Shown in pieces: positions 1-4,930 of a stretch of DNA of 5,763 bases. The DNA lies in assembly GCA_002423365.1 (NCBI GenBank), contig DIVU01000227.1, forward strand, positions 1 to 5,763, in the 5' to 3' direction. The number at the start of each line of letters is the position of its first letter. The first letter of the stretch is position 1. The position numbers and the translations under genes were made by a program. The notes below the pieces were generated by a model. It was not told where the DNA came from, searched no databases, and was given only the letters and a program-made list of their open reading frames with translations. The DNA is from Desulfuromonadaceae bacterium UBA6124. GTDB taxonomy: Bacteria; Desulfobacterota; Desulfuromonadia; Desulfuromonadales; Trichloromonadaceae.

Positions 1-29
1 TCTTCCAGGCCAGCCAGGGGATGGGATAA
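1..29 (+). CDS. gspF: Probable C-terminal end of GspF (inner-membrane platform protein), partial
   Basis: The third frame reads FQASQGMG and then a TAA stop at 27-29; the two bases before it are the end of the preceding codon. GspF/PilC-family proteins usually end with a last membrane helix followed by a short tail of the kind 'LPIF' plus a few polar residues, so this tail fits. gspF also commonly sits directly upstream of gspG in T2SS operons. GspF is the polytopic inner-membrane protein that helps drive pseudopilus assembly with GspE, GspL and GspM. Only eight codons are visible, so the identification rests mainly on gene order. The other two forward frames also stop within this region (38 or 51), so the frame choice is not proven. 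Confidence 0.42.
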
Positions 30-44
30 AACCGTAAGGAGCAA

Positions 45-92
45 GGTGTGAGGCGTGAGGGGGAAGATCTTTAGCTCCTCACCCCTCACTCC
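45..92. repeat. Imperfect inverted repeat of GTGAGG-type heptamers in the spacer before gspG
   Basis: The arm at 45-60 pairs with 77-92 at 14 of 16 positions; the mismatches are T47/T90 and C54/C83. The arms enclose a 16-nt loop at 61-76, which itself contains the 8-bp palindrome AAGATCTT at 64-71. Each arm is made of a seven-base unit: GTGAGGC/GTGAGGG on the left and CCTCACC/CCTCACT on the right. Transcribed, it would form a long GC-rich stem. No T-run follows the stem (the next bases are TCTCTCTTGACTG), so it is not a classical intrinsic terminator. It could be a dispersed palindromic intergenic repeat, an mRNA processing or stability hairpin between gspF and gspG, or an insertion remnant. 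Confidence 0.75.
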
Positions 93-110
93 TCTCTCTT
101 GACTGATTAA

Positions 111-116
111 AAGGAG
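111..116 (+). promoter_or_regulatory. Ribosome binding site of gspG
   Basis: AAGGAG lies 5 nt before the ATG at 122, a near-ideal Shine-Dalgarno sequence and spacing. It fits high expression of GspG, the most abundant pseudopilin. The CTCC-rich right arm of the upstream hairpin (75-93) could compete for this purine stretch if the hairpin opens, but this is speculative. Confidence 0.8.
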
Positions 117-121
117 CACAA

Positions 122-571
122 ATGAACTGCCTTAAACCAAAGGCTCGACTGAACCAGAAGGGCTTCACCCTCATCGAAATCATGGTTGTCGTCGTCATTC
201 TCGGCATTCTCGCCGCCATCGTCGTACCGCGCCTGCTGGAGCGGCCCGAGGAGGCGCGTCGGACCAAGGCGGCGATGGACATCAAGGGACTGGAGGAAGC
301 GATCGGCCTGTTCAAGCTCGACAACGGCTTCTATCCCAGTACCGAGCAGGGGTTGCAGGCGCTGGCCACGAAGCCGGAGACCGGCCGCATCCCGCCCCGT
401 TACCACGAAGGGGGCTACCTGAAAAAAGTCCCCACCGATCCCTGGGGGAGTCCCTATATCTACCTGTCGCCGGGCATTCACGGCGACTTCGACATCATCT
501 CCTATGGCGGCGACGGCGAAGCGGGGGGGGAAGGCAACAACGCGGATGTCAACAGCTGGGAACTGGAATAG
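122..571 (+). CDS. gspG: GspG, major pseudopilin of the type II secretion system
   Basis: This is the main subunit of the periplasmic pseudopilus that pushes folded exoproteins through the outer-membrane secretin. The 149-residue precursor has a 14-residue basic leader (K5, K7, R9, K13) ending in Gly14. Cleavage there would give a mature protein starting Phe15, with Glu at mature position 5 (residue 19). The helix GFTLIEIMVVVVILGILAAI covers about 14-33. The family signatures NGFYPSTEQGL (68-78) and DPWG (106-109) are present. The C-terminal glycine- and acid-rich loop (about 122-143, with GGDG, GGEG, NNAD) matches the calcium-binding loop known from GspG proteins. Length is normal for the family. 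ATG 122 is supported by AAGGAG 5 nt upstream. The last 26 nt overlap gspH. A run of eight G at 523-530 lies inside the calcium-loop codons. Confidence 0.98.
   Translation: MNCLKPKARLNQKGFTLIEIMVVVVILGILAAIVVPRLLERPEEARRTKAAMDIKGLEEAIGLFKLDNGFYPSTEQGLQALATKPETGRIPPRYHEGGYLKKVPTDPWGSPYIYLSPGIHGDFDIISYGGDGEAGGEGNNADVNSWELE
523..530 (+). repeat. G8 homopolymer in the gspG calcium-loop codons
   Basis: Eight consecutive G span codons for Ala-Gly-Gly-Glu near the end of gspG. Loss of one G, or a +1 ribosomal slip, would join gspG to the gspH frame, which is open from at least 504. The tract also forms part of the gspH ribosome binding site. Confidence 0.9.
526..534 (+). promoter_or_regulatory. Ribosome binding site deciding the gspH start
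   Basis: GGGGGAAGG inside the end of gspG lies 11 nt before the ATG at 546. The same bases encode the Gly-Gly-Glu-Gly of the GspG calcium loop. This supports the start at 546 over the earlier in-frame ATG at 504, which would add 14 residues and make a 68-nt overlap. Confidence 0.6.
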
Positions 572-1061
572 CGAGCGGGGCTTCACCCTGGTCGAAACGG
601 CGCTGGCGGTACTGCTCATCGCCCTCTTCAGCGCCCTGAGCATCCCCCTGATGGGACGGCTGGGCGATGGCGCCCTTGATGGCGCGGCGCGGCGGCTGGC
701 CGGCACGGTGAAATATCTCTACAACGAGTCCGCCCTCTCCGGCCGCCCTTACCGGCTGACCTTCGACCTGGAGGAAGATGTCTATCGGGCGGCGCGCCTG
801 GAAGTCGACGGCACGCTGACCGACGAGGGGACGGGGCCGGCCCGGCAACAGCGCCTCAAGAGCGGGGTGCGCTTCAGGAACCTGAGCATCGCCGGGCGCG
901 GCACCTTCAGCAGCGGCGAGATTACCGCCGACATTCTGCCGGTGGGCTATATGGAAGAAACAACCATCCGCCTCGGCGACGACAAGGACCGGGTACTGAC
1001 CCTGCGCATCAACCCCTTTACCGGCATCACGGAAATTCATGAGGGGGATCGTGAGTTCTGA
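546..1061 (+). CDS. gspH: GspH, minor pseudopilin of the type II secretion system
   Basis: This is a minor pseudopilin, thought to link the tip complex (GspI-GspJ-GspK) to the GspG filament in the periplasm. From ATG 546 the precursor is 171 residues. A 12-residue leader ends MSTAGNWNSERG, then Phe13 with Glu17 at mature +5. The hydrophobic helix (about 13-36) reads FTLVETALAVLLIALFSALS. The rest is a globular beta-rich domain, ending with RVLTLRINPFTGITEI (149-164), a pattern common in GspH/FimT-like C-termini. I chose 546 because it gives a normal short leader and has a G/A-rich binding site upstream; ATG 504 is in frame but would give a 26-residue leader. GspH is the most variable pseudopilin, so the name also rests on its place between gspG and gspI. 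It overlaps gspG by 26 nt and gspI by 11 or 23 nt. Confidence 0.9.
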   Translation: MSTAGNWNSERGFTLVETALAVLLIALFSALSIPLMGRLGDGALDGAARRLAGTVKYLYNESALSGRPYRLTFDLEEDVYRAARLEVDGTLTDEGTGPARQQRLKSGVRFRNLSIAGRGTFSSGEITADILPVGYMEETTIRLGDDKDRVLTLRINPFTGITEIHEGDREF

Positions 1062-1431
1062 GCGGCATCCCCGCGCGGGGGGCTTCACCCTGCTCGAAGT
1101 CATGATCGCCCTGGCCATCGCCGGCATCGCCCTGATCGCCCTGTTGTCCCTGAGCAACCGTTCCATCGCGGTCAACGAGCGCTTGCAGAAGATCACCCAG
1201 GCGACCCTGCTGGCCCAGGACAAGATGGGGGAGACGGAAGCGGCTTTCGAGTCCGGTACCCTGAGCGAGGATGAGGTCGAAGGCGTTTTCGACCCCCCCT
1301 TCGAGGCTTTCCGCTGGCGCATCGCCTATGAGCCGACCCCGATCCCCACGATCCGCATGGTGACGGTGCGGGTTTTGTGGGGGGATGAGAAAAAGAACGA
1401 AGAGGTGACGATTGATTCCTTCCTCTTCTGA
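1039..1431 (+). CDS. gspI: GspI, minor pseudopilin of the type II secretion system
   Basis: GspI nucleates the pseudopilus tip with GspJ and GspK. From ATG 1039 the precursor is 130 residues. The leader ends at Gly15, then FTLLEVMIALAIAGIALIAL with Glu20 at mature +5. Features typical of GspI are the ALAIAGIAL helix and AxxxQDKMGE-like segment (59-66) after it, a small C-terminal domain with FRWRIAYEP (91-99), and the strand IRMVTVRVLWGD (105-116). Two starts are possible. ATG 1039 has only a weak GGAA upstream. The in-frame GTG at 1051 has GAGG at 1041-1044 six nt before it and would give an 11-residue leader and a 126-residue precursor. The mature protein is the same either way. The 5' end overlaps gspH and the 3' end overlaps gspJ by 20 nt. 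Confidence 0.94.
   Translation: MRGIVSSERHPRAGGFTLLEVMIALAIAGIALIALLSLSNRSIAVNERLQKITQATLLAQDKMGETEAAFESGTLSEDEVEGVFDPPFEAFRWRIAYEPTPIPTIRMVTVRVLWGDEKKNEEVTIDSFLF
1402..1405 (+). promoter_or_regulatory. Ribosome binding site supporting the TTG start of gspJ
   Basis: GAGG (extended GAGGTG, 1402-1407) lies within the end of gspI, 6 nt before the TTG at 1412. No ATG or GTG lies in the gspJ frame between this site and the prepilin cleavage site, so the site supports a TTG start. Confidence 0.6.
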
Positions 1432-2059
1432 GCAACGCCGGGCCGGATGGAACCGTTCCTCGGGCTTCACTCTGATCGAGGTACTGATCGCGGTGGCCAT
1501 CACCAGTCTGGTGCTGATGGCAATCTACGGCGTCTTCGCCTCGGTCGACGGCGCCCGGCGGCGCCTGACCAACGACAGCGAAGCCTATCATCGGGCGCGA
1601 GTCATTTTCGACCGCATCGGCCGGGAGGTGCGCGGCGCCTACCTCCAGCCGAACAACCTCGAGACGTACCTCGAAGGGCGCGGCGGTGACCGGCGGGAGC
1701 CCTATCTGACCCTGACGACGACAGCGACCACTCCGCAGGGGGATGGCGGCGGACTCTCCCAAGTTCGCTACGAATGGCTGGAAGACACCGAAAACGCCAA
1801 AGAAACCCTGGTCCTGACGCGCCGTGAAAGCGGTACGCGGCGACCGGAAGAAAGCGGCCGGGAGGGCTATCGCCTGGCCACCGGCATCGAAGAAGTATGG
1901 CTGCGCTTCCATGACGGCACGGACTGGAAAGACGACTGGGACTCCCGCAGCCAGGGCCCGCCAAAACGGGTGGAAATCGCCATGCGCATCCGCTCCGGCG
2001 ACCTCGAAGTCCCCTTCCGTTCAAGCTTCGAACTTCCCGTCATTCAGGGGCGCCGATGA
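1412..2059 (+). CDS. gspJ: GspJ, minor pseudopilin of the type II secretion system
   Basis: GspJ is part of the GspI-GspJ-GspK tip of the pseudopilus. The 215-residue precursor starts at a TTG codon. Its 18-residue leader has basic residues R9, R10 and R15 and ends at Gly18, followed by FTLIEVLIAVAITSLVLMAIYGVF with Glu23 at mature +5. After the helix come RARVIFDRIGREVRGAYLQP (61-80), a segment characteristic of GspJ, then a beta-rich domain with LATGIEEVWLRFHDG (155-169). Near the C-terminus PPKRVEIAMRI (183-193) matches the usual GspJ 'P..V.i.l.l' ending. Size is normal. It overlaps gspI by 20 nt and gspK by 4 nt (ATGA at 2056-2059), so translational coupling with both neighbours is likely. 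A TTG start may keep its level below that of GspG. Confidence 0.94.
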   Translation: MIPSSSEQRRAGWNRSSGFTLIEVLIAVAITSLVLMAIYGVFASVDGARRRLTNDSEAYHRARVIFDRIGREVRGAYLQPNNLETYLEGRGGDRREPYLTLTTTATTPQGDGGGLSQVRYEWLEDTENAKETLVLTRRESGTRRPEESGREGYRLATGIEEVWLRFHDGTDWKDDWDSRSQGPPKRVEIAMRIRSGDLEVPFRSSFELPVIQGRR

Positions 2060-3003
2060 AAGTGTTGCGTCAGGAATCGGGGATGGTCCTGCTGCTGGTG
2101 CTGGTGGTGGTGACCCTGCTCACCGCGCTGGTGGTCGAGCTGGCCTTTTCGACCCTGGTCGATCTGCGCCTGACCGAAACCTTCCGCGACTCGACCCGCG
2201 CCTACTACCTGGCCAAGGGCGGGGTACGGGCCGGGCGGGGAATTCTGCGCATGGACATGAACAGCTATGACGCCCCCGGCGATCCTTCGGAACTCTGGAG
2301 CCTGGGGGTCGCCCAGTATCCGGTGGCCGAAGGCTACCTCTCGGTCACCATCGAGGACCTGGGCGGACGAATCAACCTCAATGCCCTGGTCGGCGCCGGC
2401 AACGTCAATCCCGTGGTCAAAAGTCAGCTTCGGCGGCTTTTCGAGGAACTCGCCATCGAGCAAGGGGAAGAACTGATCGCCGCCCTCGTCGACTGGCTCG
2501 ACCCGGACGACCGGATCTACGTCGACCCCGACGGGCGCCGCGCCGTGGGCGCCGAGGCCGGGCACTACCTGGGCGGGGAGAAGCCCGTTCGCTGCAAGAA
2601 CGGTCCCCTCGACAATCTCGAGGAACTGCTGCTGGTGCGCGGCTTCACGCCGGAAGTTTTCAAAGAAATCGCCCCTTTCGTGCGACTCCACGGCGACACC
2701 AAGATCAATATCAACAGCGCCGCCGCCGAGGTGCTCATGGCCCTGTCGGAAGATCCGGAAATCACCCGCGACGCGGCCGAAGCAATCCTCGAACGGCGCG
2801 CGAGCACACCCTTCAAAACCCCGGCGGAGTTGACCTGGCTCAACGAACTCTCGGGCCTCGCCAACCTGCTGCGCGAGCCCTTTACCGTGACCAGTGACAT
2901 CTACCGCATCGAAACCACGGCCACGGTCAACGACGGCGTTCGCCGGGCCGAGGCCATCGTCACCAAAACCGGCGACCAACTGCTTTATCTGAAAGTGGAT
3001 TAG
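2056..3003 (+). CDS. gspK: GspK, large minor pseudopilin capping the pseudopilus tip
   Basis: GspK is the largest pseudopilin; with GspI and GspJ it forms the tip that starts pseudopilus assembly. The 315-residue precursor has a 9-residue leader MKVLRQESG, then Met10 and a long hydrophobic helix (about 10-30). Mature position 5 is Leu14, not Glu; lack of Glu5 is a known hallmark of GspK. DLGGRINLNAL (101-111) and DWLDPDD (146-152) are family signatures. PLDNLEELLLVRGFTPEVF (184-202) and INSAAAEVLMAL (219-230) mark helical SAM-like/helix-hairpin-helix modules of the inserted alpha domain. The start is fixed by ATG in an ATGA overlap with gspJ and by AGGGG at 2046-2050, 5 nt upstream. Seven nt separate its TAG stop from gspL. 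Confidence 0.96.
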   Translation: MKVLRQESGMVLLLVLVVVTLLTALVVELAFSTLVDLRLTETFRDSTRAYYLAKGGVRAGRGILRMDMNSYDAPGDPSELWSLGVAQYPVAEGYLSVTIEDLGGRINLNALVGAGNVNPVVKSQLRRLFEELAIEQGEELIAALVDWLDPDDRIYVDPDGRRAVGAEAGHYLGGEKPVRCKNGPLDNLEELLLVRGFTPEVFKEIAPFVRLHGDTKININSAAAEVLMALSEDPEITRDAAEAILERRASTPFKTPAELTWLNELSGLANLLREPFTVTSDIYRIETTATVNDGVRRAEAIVTKTGDQLLYLKVD

Positions 3004-3010
3004 GAGAACC

Positions 3011-4399
3011 ATGGCGAGACGACTGATCGGCATCGATATCGACGCCCGGCATATCCGCGCGGTCCTGATCGAGGAAAACCAGGGCAAGACGACCCTGGTC
3101 AACGCCCGACGCGAACCCCGCAGCGAGGGGGAAGACCTGGCGGAGAGCCTGCGCCACATTCTCGGCGAAACCCGTCTCGGCGACCGGCTGGCCGCGGCGC
3201 TCCCGGCGGGATGCGCCTACTTCCGGCGGCTGCATTTCCCCTTTGCCGACGAGAAGAAGATCGCCGCCGCGCTCCCCATGGAACTTTCCCTGCAACTGCC
3301 CACCACCGGCGAAGGCCTCGCCTTCGCCATGGAGAAACCGGTCGCCGGCGAACTCGGCTTCACCCTGACGGCGGCGACCGTCGATCGTTCGACGGTGGCG
3401 GCGACGCTGGAACCCTTCGACCGCCGGGAAATCCCTCTCAACATCCTCGGTCTGACCCCCCATAGCCACGCCCGGGGCTTGAGCGAGCTCATCCCCAACG
3501 GCCTGCTGGCGATTCTGGGGGAGGCGGAGACCGTCCTCGCCCTGGTCGACGGCGGCGAGGTCATCGACCACCGGCTGCTGCCGCAATCCGCCCCGATTGA
3601 CAACGCCCGCCTGGCCGAGGAACTCGGACACGCCGGGAACGCCCTGCGCGCCGCCCACGGCCTGGAACATCCGGCCTGGCTGCTGATCGGCGACGGTGCC
3701 ACAGCTGAGCTCGCCCAGGCCCTGCGCGAGCGGGGCGAGGCGGCGGAAGTCCCCCGGATCGAACTGGGCGGCCAACCCCTGGCGGCGGAATTCCTGCCAG
3801 CTCTGGCCCTGGCCTGGCGCGCCGGGCTCAACGAGCGGGAGCGGGCCTTCAATCTACGCACCGGCGAGTTCGCCCTGAAGAGTGAATGGGGACGGTTGAA
3901 AAAACGTCTGACGGCCATGGCCGTCCTCCTCGGCTGCTCCCTGCTGCTCCTGGGCGCCTCGGCCTATCTCAATTACGCGCAAAAGGCCCGCGTCGCCGAA
4001 AATCTGCGCCAGGAGATGCAACAGCTCTACCGCGCTACCTTCCCCGGCACCCAGGCGATTGTCGACGCCCCCTTGCAGATGCGCGCGCAACTGGAGGAAC
4101 TGCGCAAGATCGCCCGGCTGCTCGGCACCGGCGAGGGCGCTTCGGCGCTGACGGCTCTCGATGAAGTCTCGCGCCGCACCCCCGCCGACATCACCGTCGA
4201 CATCCGCGATTTCAACTACACGGCGGAAGCGGTCCGCCTCGAAGGGGTGACCGGCTCCTTCGATGCCATCAACCGCCTGAGCGCAACCCTGGGCGAATCG
4301 CCCCTCTTCGCCGAAGTACGTATCGACGACGCGCGCATGAGCCTGGATGGTAAACAGGTCGATTTCCGACTCTCCCTTCCCCTGCGCAAGGAGCCTTAA
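3011..4399 (+). CDS. gspL: GspL, inner-membrane platform protein that recruits the GspE ATPase
   Basis: GspL is a bitopic inner-membrane protein. Its cytoplasmic domain binds the ATPase GspE, and its periplasmic part pairs with GspM. The 462 residues fit the family. The N-terminal region (1-270) begins RLIGIDIDARHIRAVLIEE, the actin-like (PilM-type) first strand and turn, here without the usual Gly/Ser phosphate-loop residues of true ATP-binding members. A second actin-like subdomain follows with ETVLALVDGGEVIDHRLL (173-190). NLRTGEFA (281-288) precedes a membrane helix at about 300-321, rich in Leu/Ala. The periplasmic part has a coiled coil (about 322-372) and a ferredoxin-like domain (about 380-458). 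AGGAGA at 3002-3007 sits just before ATG 3011 and overlaps the gspK stop. The stop is 3 nt from gspM. Confidence 0.96.
   Translation: MARRLIGIDIDARHIRAVLIEENQGKTTLVNARREPRSEGEDLAESLRHILGETRLGDRLAAALPAGCAYFRRLHFPFADEKKIAAALPMELSLQLPTTGEGLAFAMEKPVAGELGFTLTAATVDRSTVAATLEPFDRREIPLNILGLTPHSHARGLSELIPNGLLAILGEAETVLALVDGGEVIDHRLLPQSAPIDNARLAEELGHAGNALRAAHGLEHPAWLLIGDGATAELAQALRERGEAAEVPRIELGGQPLAAEFLPALALAWRAGLNERERAFNLRTGEFALKSEWGRLKKRLTAMAVLLGCSLLLLGASAYLNYAQKARVAENLRQEMQQLYRATFPGTQAIVDAPLQMRAQLEELRKIARLLGTGEGASALTALDEVSRRTPADITVDIRDFNYTAEAVRLEGVTGSFDAINRLSATLGESPLFAEVRIDDARMSLDGKQVDFRLSLPLRKEP
3377..3396. repeat. Perfect 8-bp inverted repeat with 4-nt loop inside gspL
   Basis: ACCGTCGA at 3377-3384 is exactly complementary to TCGACGGT at 3389-3396, with TCGT between. 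It lies in the codons for ATVDRSTVA (gspL residues 122-130). In RNA it would make a tight GC-rich hairpin in the middle of gspL. No T-run follows, so it is not a terminator. It may be chance in GC-rich coding DNA. Confidence 0.55.
4388..4393 (+). promoter_or_regulatory. Ribosome binding site of gspM within the gspL end
   Basis: AAGGAG encodes the Lys-Glu near the C-terminus of GspL and lies 9 nt before the gspM ATG at 4403. It is a strong match, consistent with coupled and roughly equal synthesis of GspL and GspM, which act as a complex. Confidence 0.75.
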
Positions 4400-4402
4400 G
4401 CC

Positions 4403-4930
4403 ATGTTCCATCAACTGAGCCAACGGGAACGTCTGATCCTGCTCGCCGGCGGACTCTTTCTGCTGGTGGTGCTTGGCTGGTTCGCCGTCATTTCCCCCTA
4501 CCGCCAGGCGATGGCCGCGCTGGACGGGAAAATCGCCGCCCGCCAAAATCAGCTGGAGGATCTGCGCGGCCTGCAACAGCAGTACCTGCAACTGAAGCAG
4601 AGCCTCGAACAGGCCGAGCGGCGGATGGACCAGGCCACGACCTTCTCCATCTTCGCCTTCATGGAAAACCTGGCGGCCCGCCACGTCGACCGCGCCAACC
4701 TCGTTTCCATGCGCCCACAACCGGCGACGGAAAGGGAAGGATTCCGTGAGGAATCGGTGGAGATCAAGCTCGATCGGGTCGGCCTGGGACAACTGGTCGG
4801 CCTGCTGCAAGACATGGAAACCGCCGAGTCCCCCTTGCAGGTCAAGAGCCTGCGCATCAAAACCCGCTTTGACGATAGGCGCCGCCTCGATTCCGTGCTG
4901 ACCGTCGCCGCTTACGGAAGAAGTCAATGA
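4403..4930 (+). CDS. gspM: GspM, inner-membrane platform protein, partner of GspL
   Basis: GspM is a small bitopic inner-membrane protein that stabilises GspL and contacts GspC and the pseudopilin entry site. At 175 residues it matches the usual 150-180. It has a short cytoplasmic end with LSQRERLIL (5-13), a membrane helix at about 11-30 and an SPYR turn (31-34). A long Gln/Leu/Glu-rich coiled coil (about 36-77) follows. The C-terminal ferredoxin-like domain (about 80-172) reads VEIKLDRVGLGQLVGLLQDME (119-139), then SPLQVKSLRIKTRFDD and LDSVLTVAAYG. This 'v.l.l..v.l.qlv.lL..le....pl.v..l.i' pattern is typical of GspM/PilO-like folds. Assignment rests on both topology and position after gspL. 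It overlaps gspN by 4 nt (ATGA, 4927-4930). Confidence 0.94.
   Translation: MFHQLSQRERLILLAGGLFLLVVLGWFAVISPYRQAMAALDGKIAARQNQLEDLRGLQQQYLQLKQSLEQAERRMDQATTFSIFAFMENLAARHVDRANLVSMRPQPATEREGFREESVEIKLDRVGLGQLVGLLQDMETAESPLQVKSLRIKTRFDDRRRLDSVLTVAAYGRSQ

Larger units (their letters stand above)
36..118. repeat. 8-bp direct repeat AAGGAGCA flanking the palindromic spacer
   Basis: AAGGAGCA occurs exactly at 36-43 and again at 111-118, 75 bp apart, on either side of the inverted repeat. The downstream copy is the gspG ribosome binding site. The arrangement looks like a target-site duplication around a short insertion (44-110 plus one repeat copy). Because AAGGAG is itself a Shine-Dalgarno sequence, two copies near a gene start could also arise independently. 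Confidence 0.5.

Noticed and set aside
99..104. TTGACT resembling a -35 promoter box before gspG
   Set aside because: A matching -10 box at 16-18 bp spacing would fall on the gspG start codon, leaving no room for the ribosome binding site. No TATAAT-like sequence is seen there.
45..104. Intrinsic terminator between gspF and gspG
   Set aside because: The stem is followed by a CT-rich stretch, not a T-run, and termination here would cut off the rest of the operon.
504..548. Earlier in-frame ATG at 504 as gspH start
   Set aside because: It would add 14 residues to the leader and enlarge the overlap with gspG to 68 nt. ATG 546 gives a normal 12-residue leader with a binding site upstream.
2056..2097. 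GspK as a mutated pseudopilin because Glu at mature position 5 is missing
   Set aside because: Absence of Glu5 is normal for GspK proteins and part of their role at the filament tip.
546..3003. Type IV pilus minor pilin cluster (fimT/pilV/pilW/pilX) instead of T2SS
   Set aside because: The GspG calcium-loop and DPWG signatures, the large GspK with DWLDPDD, and the following gspL-gspM-gspN order all point to T2SS.
2044..3159. Long open frame on the - strand (371 codons)
   Set aside because: It is antisense to gspK and the start of gspL. It shows a His/Gln/Gly-rich composition and no family features; it is a GC-skew shadow.
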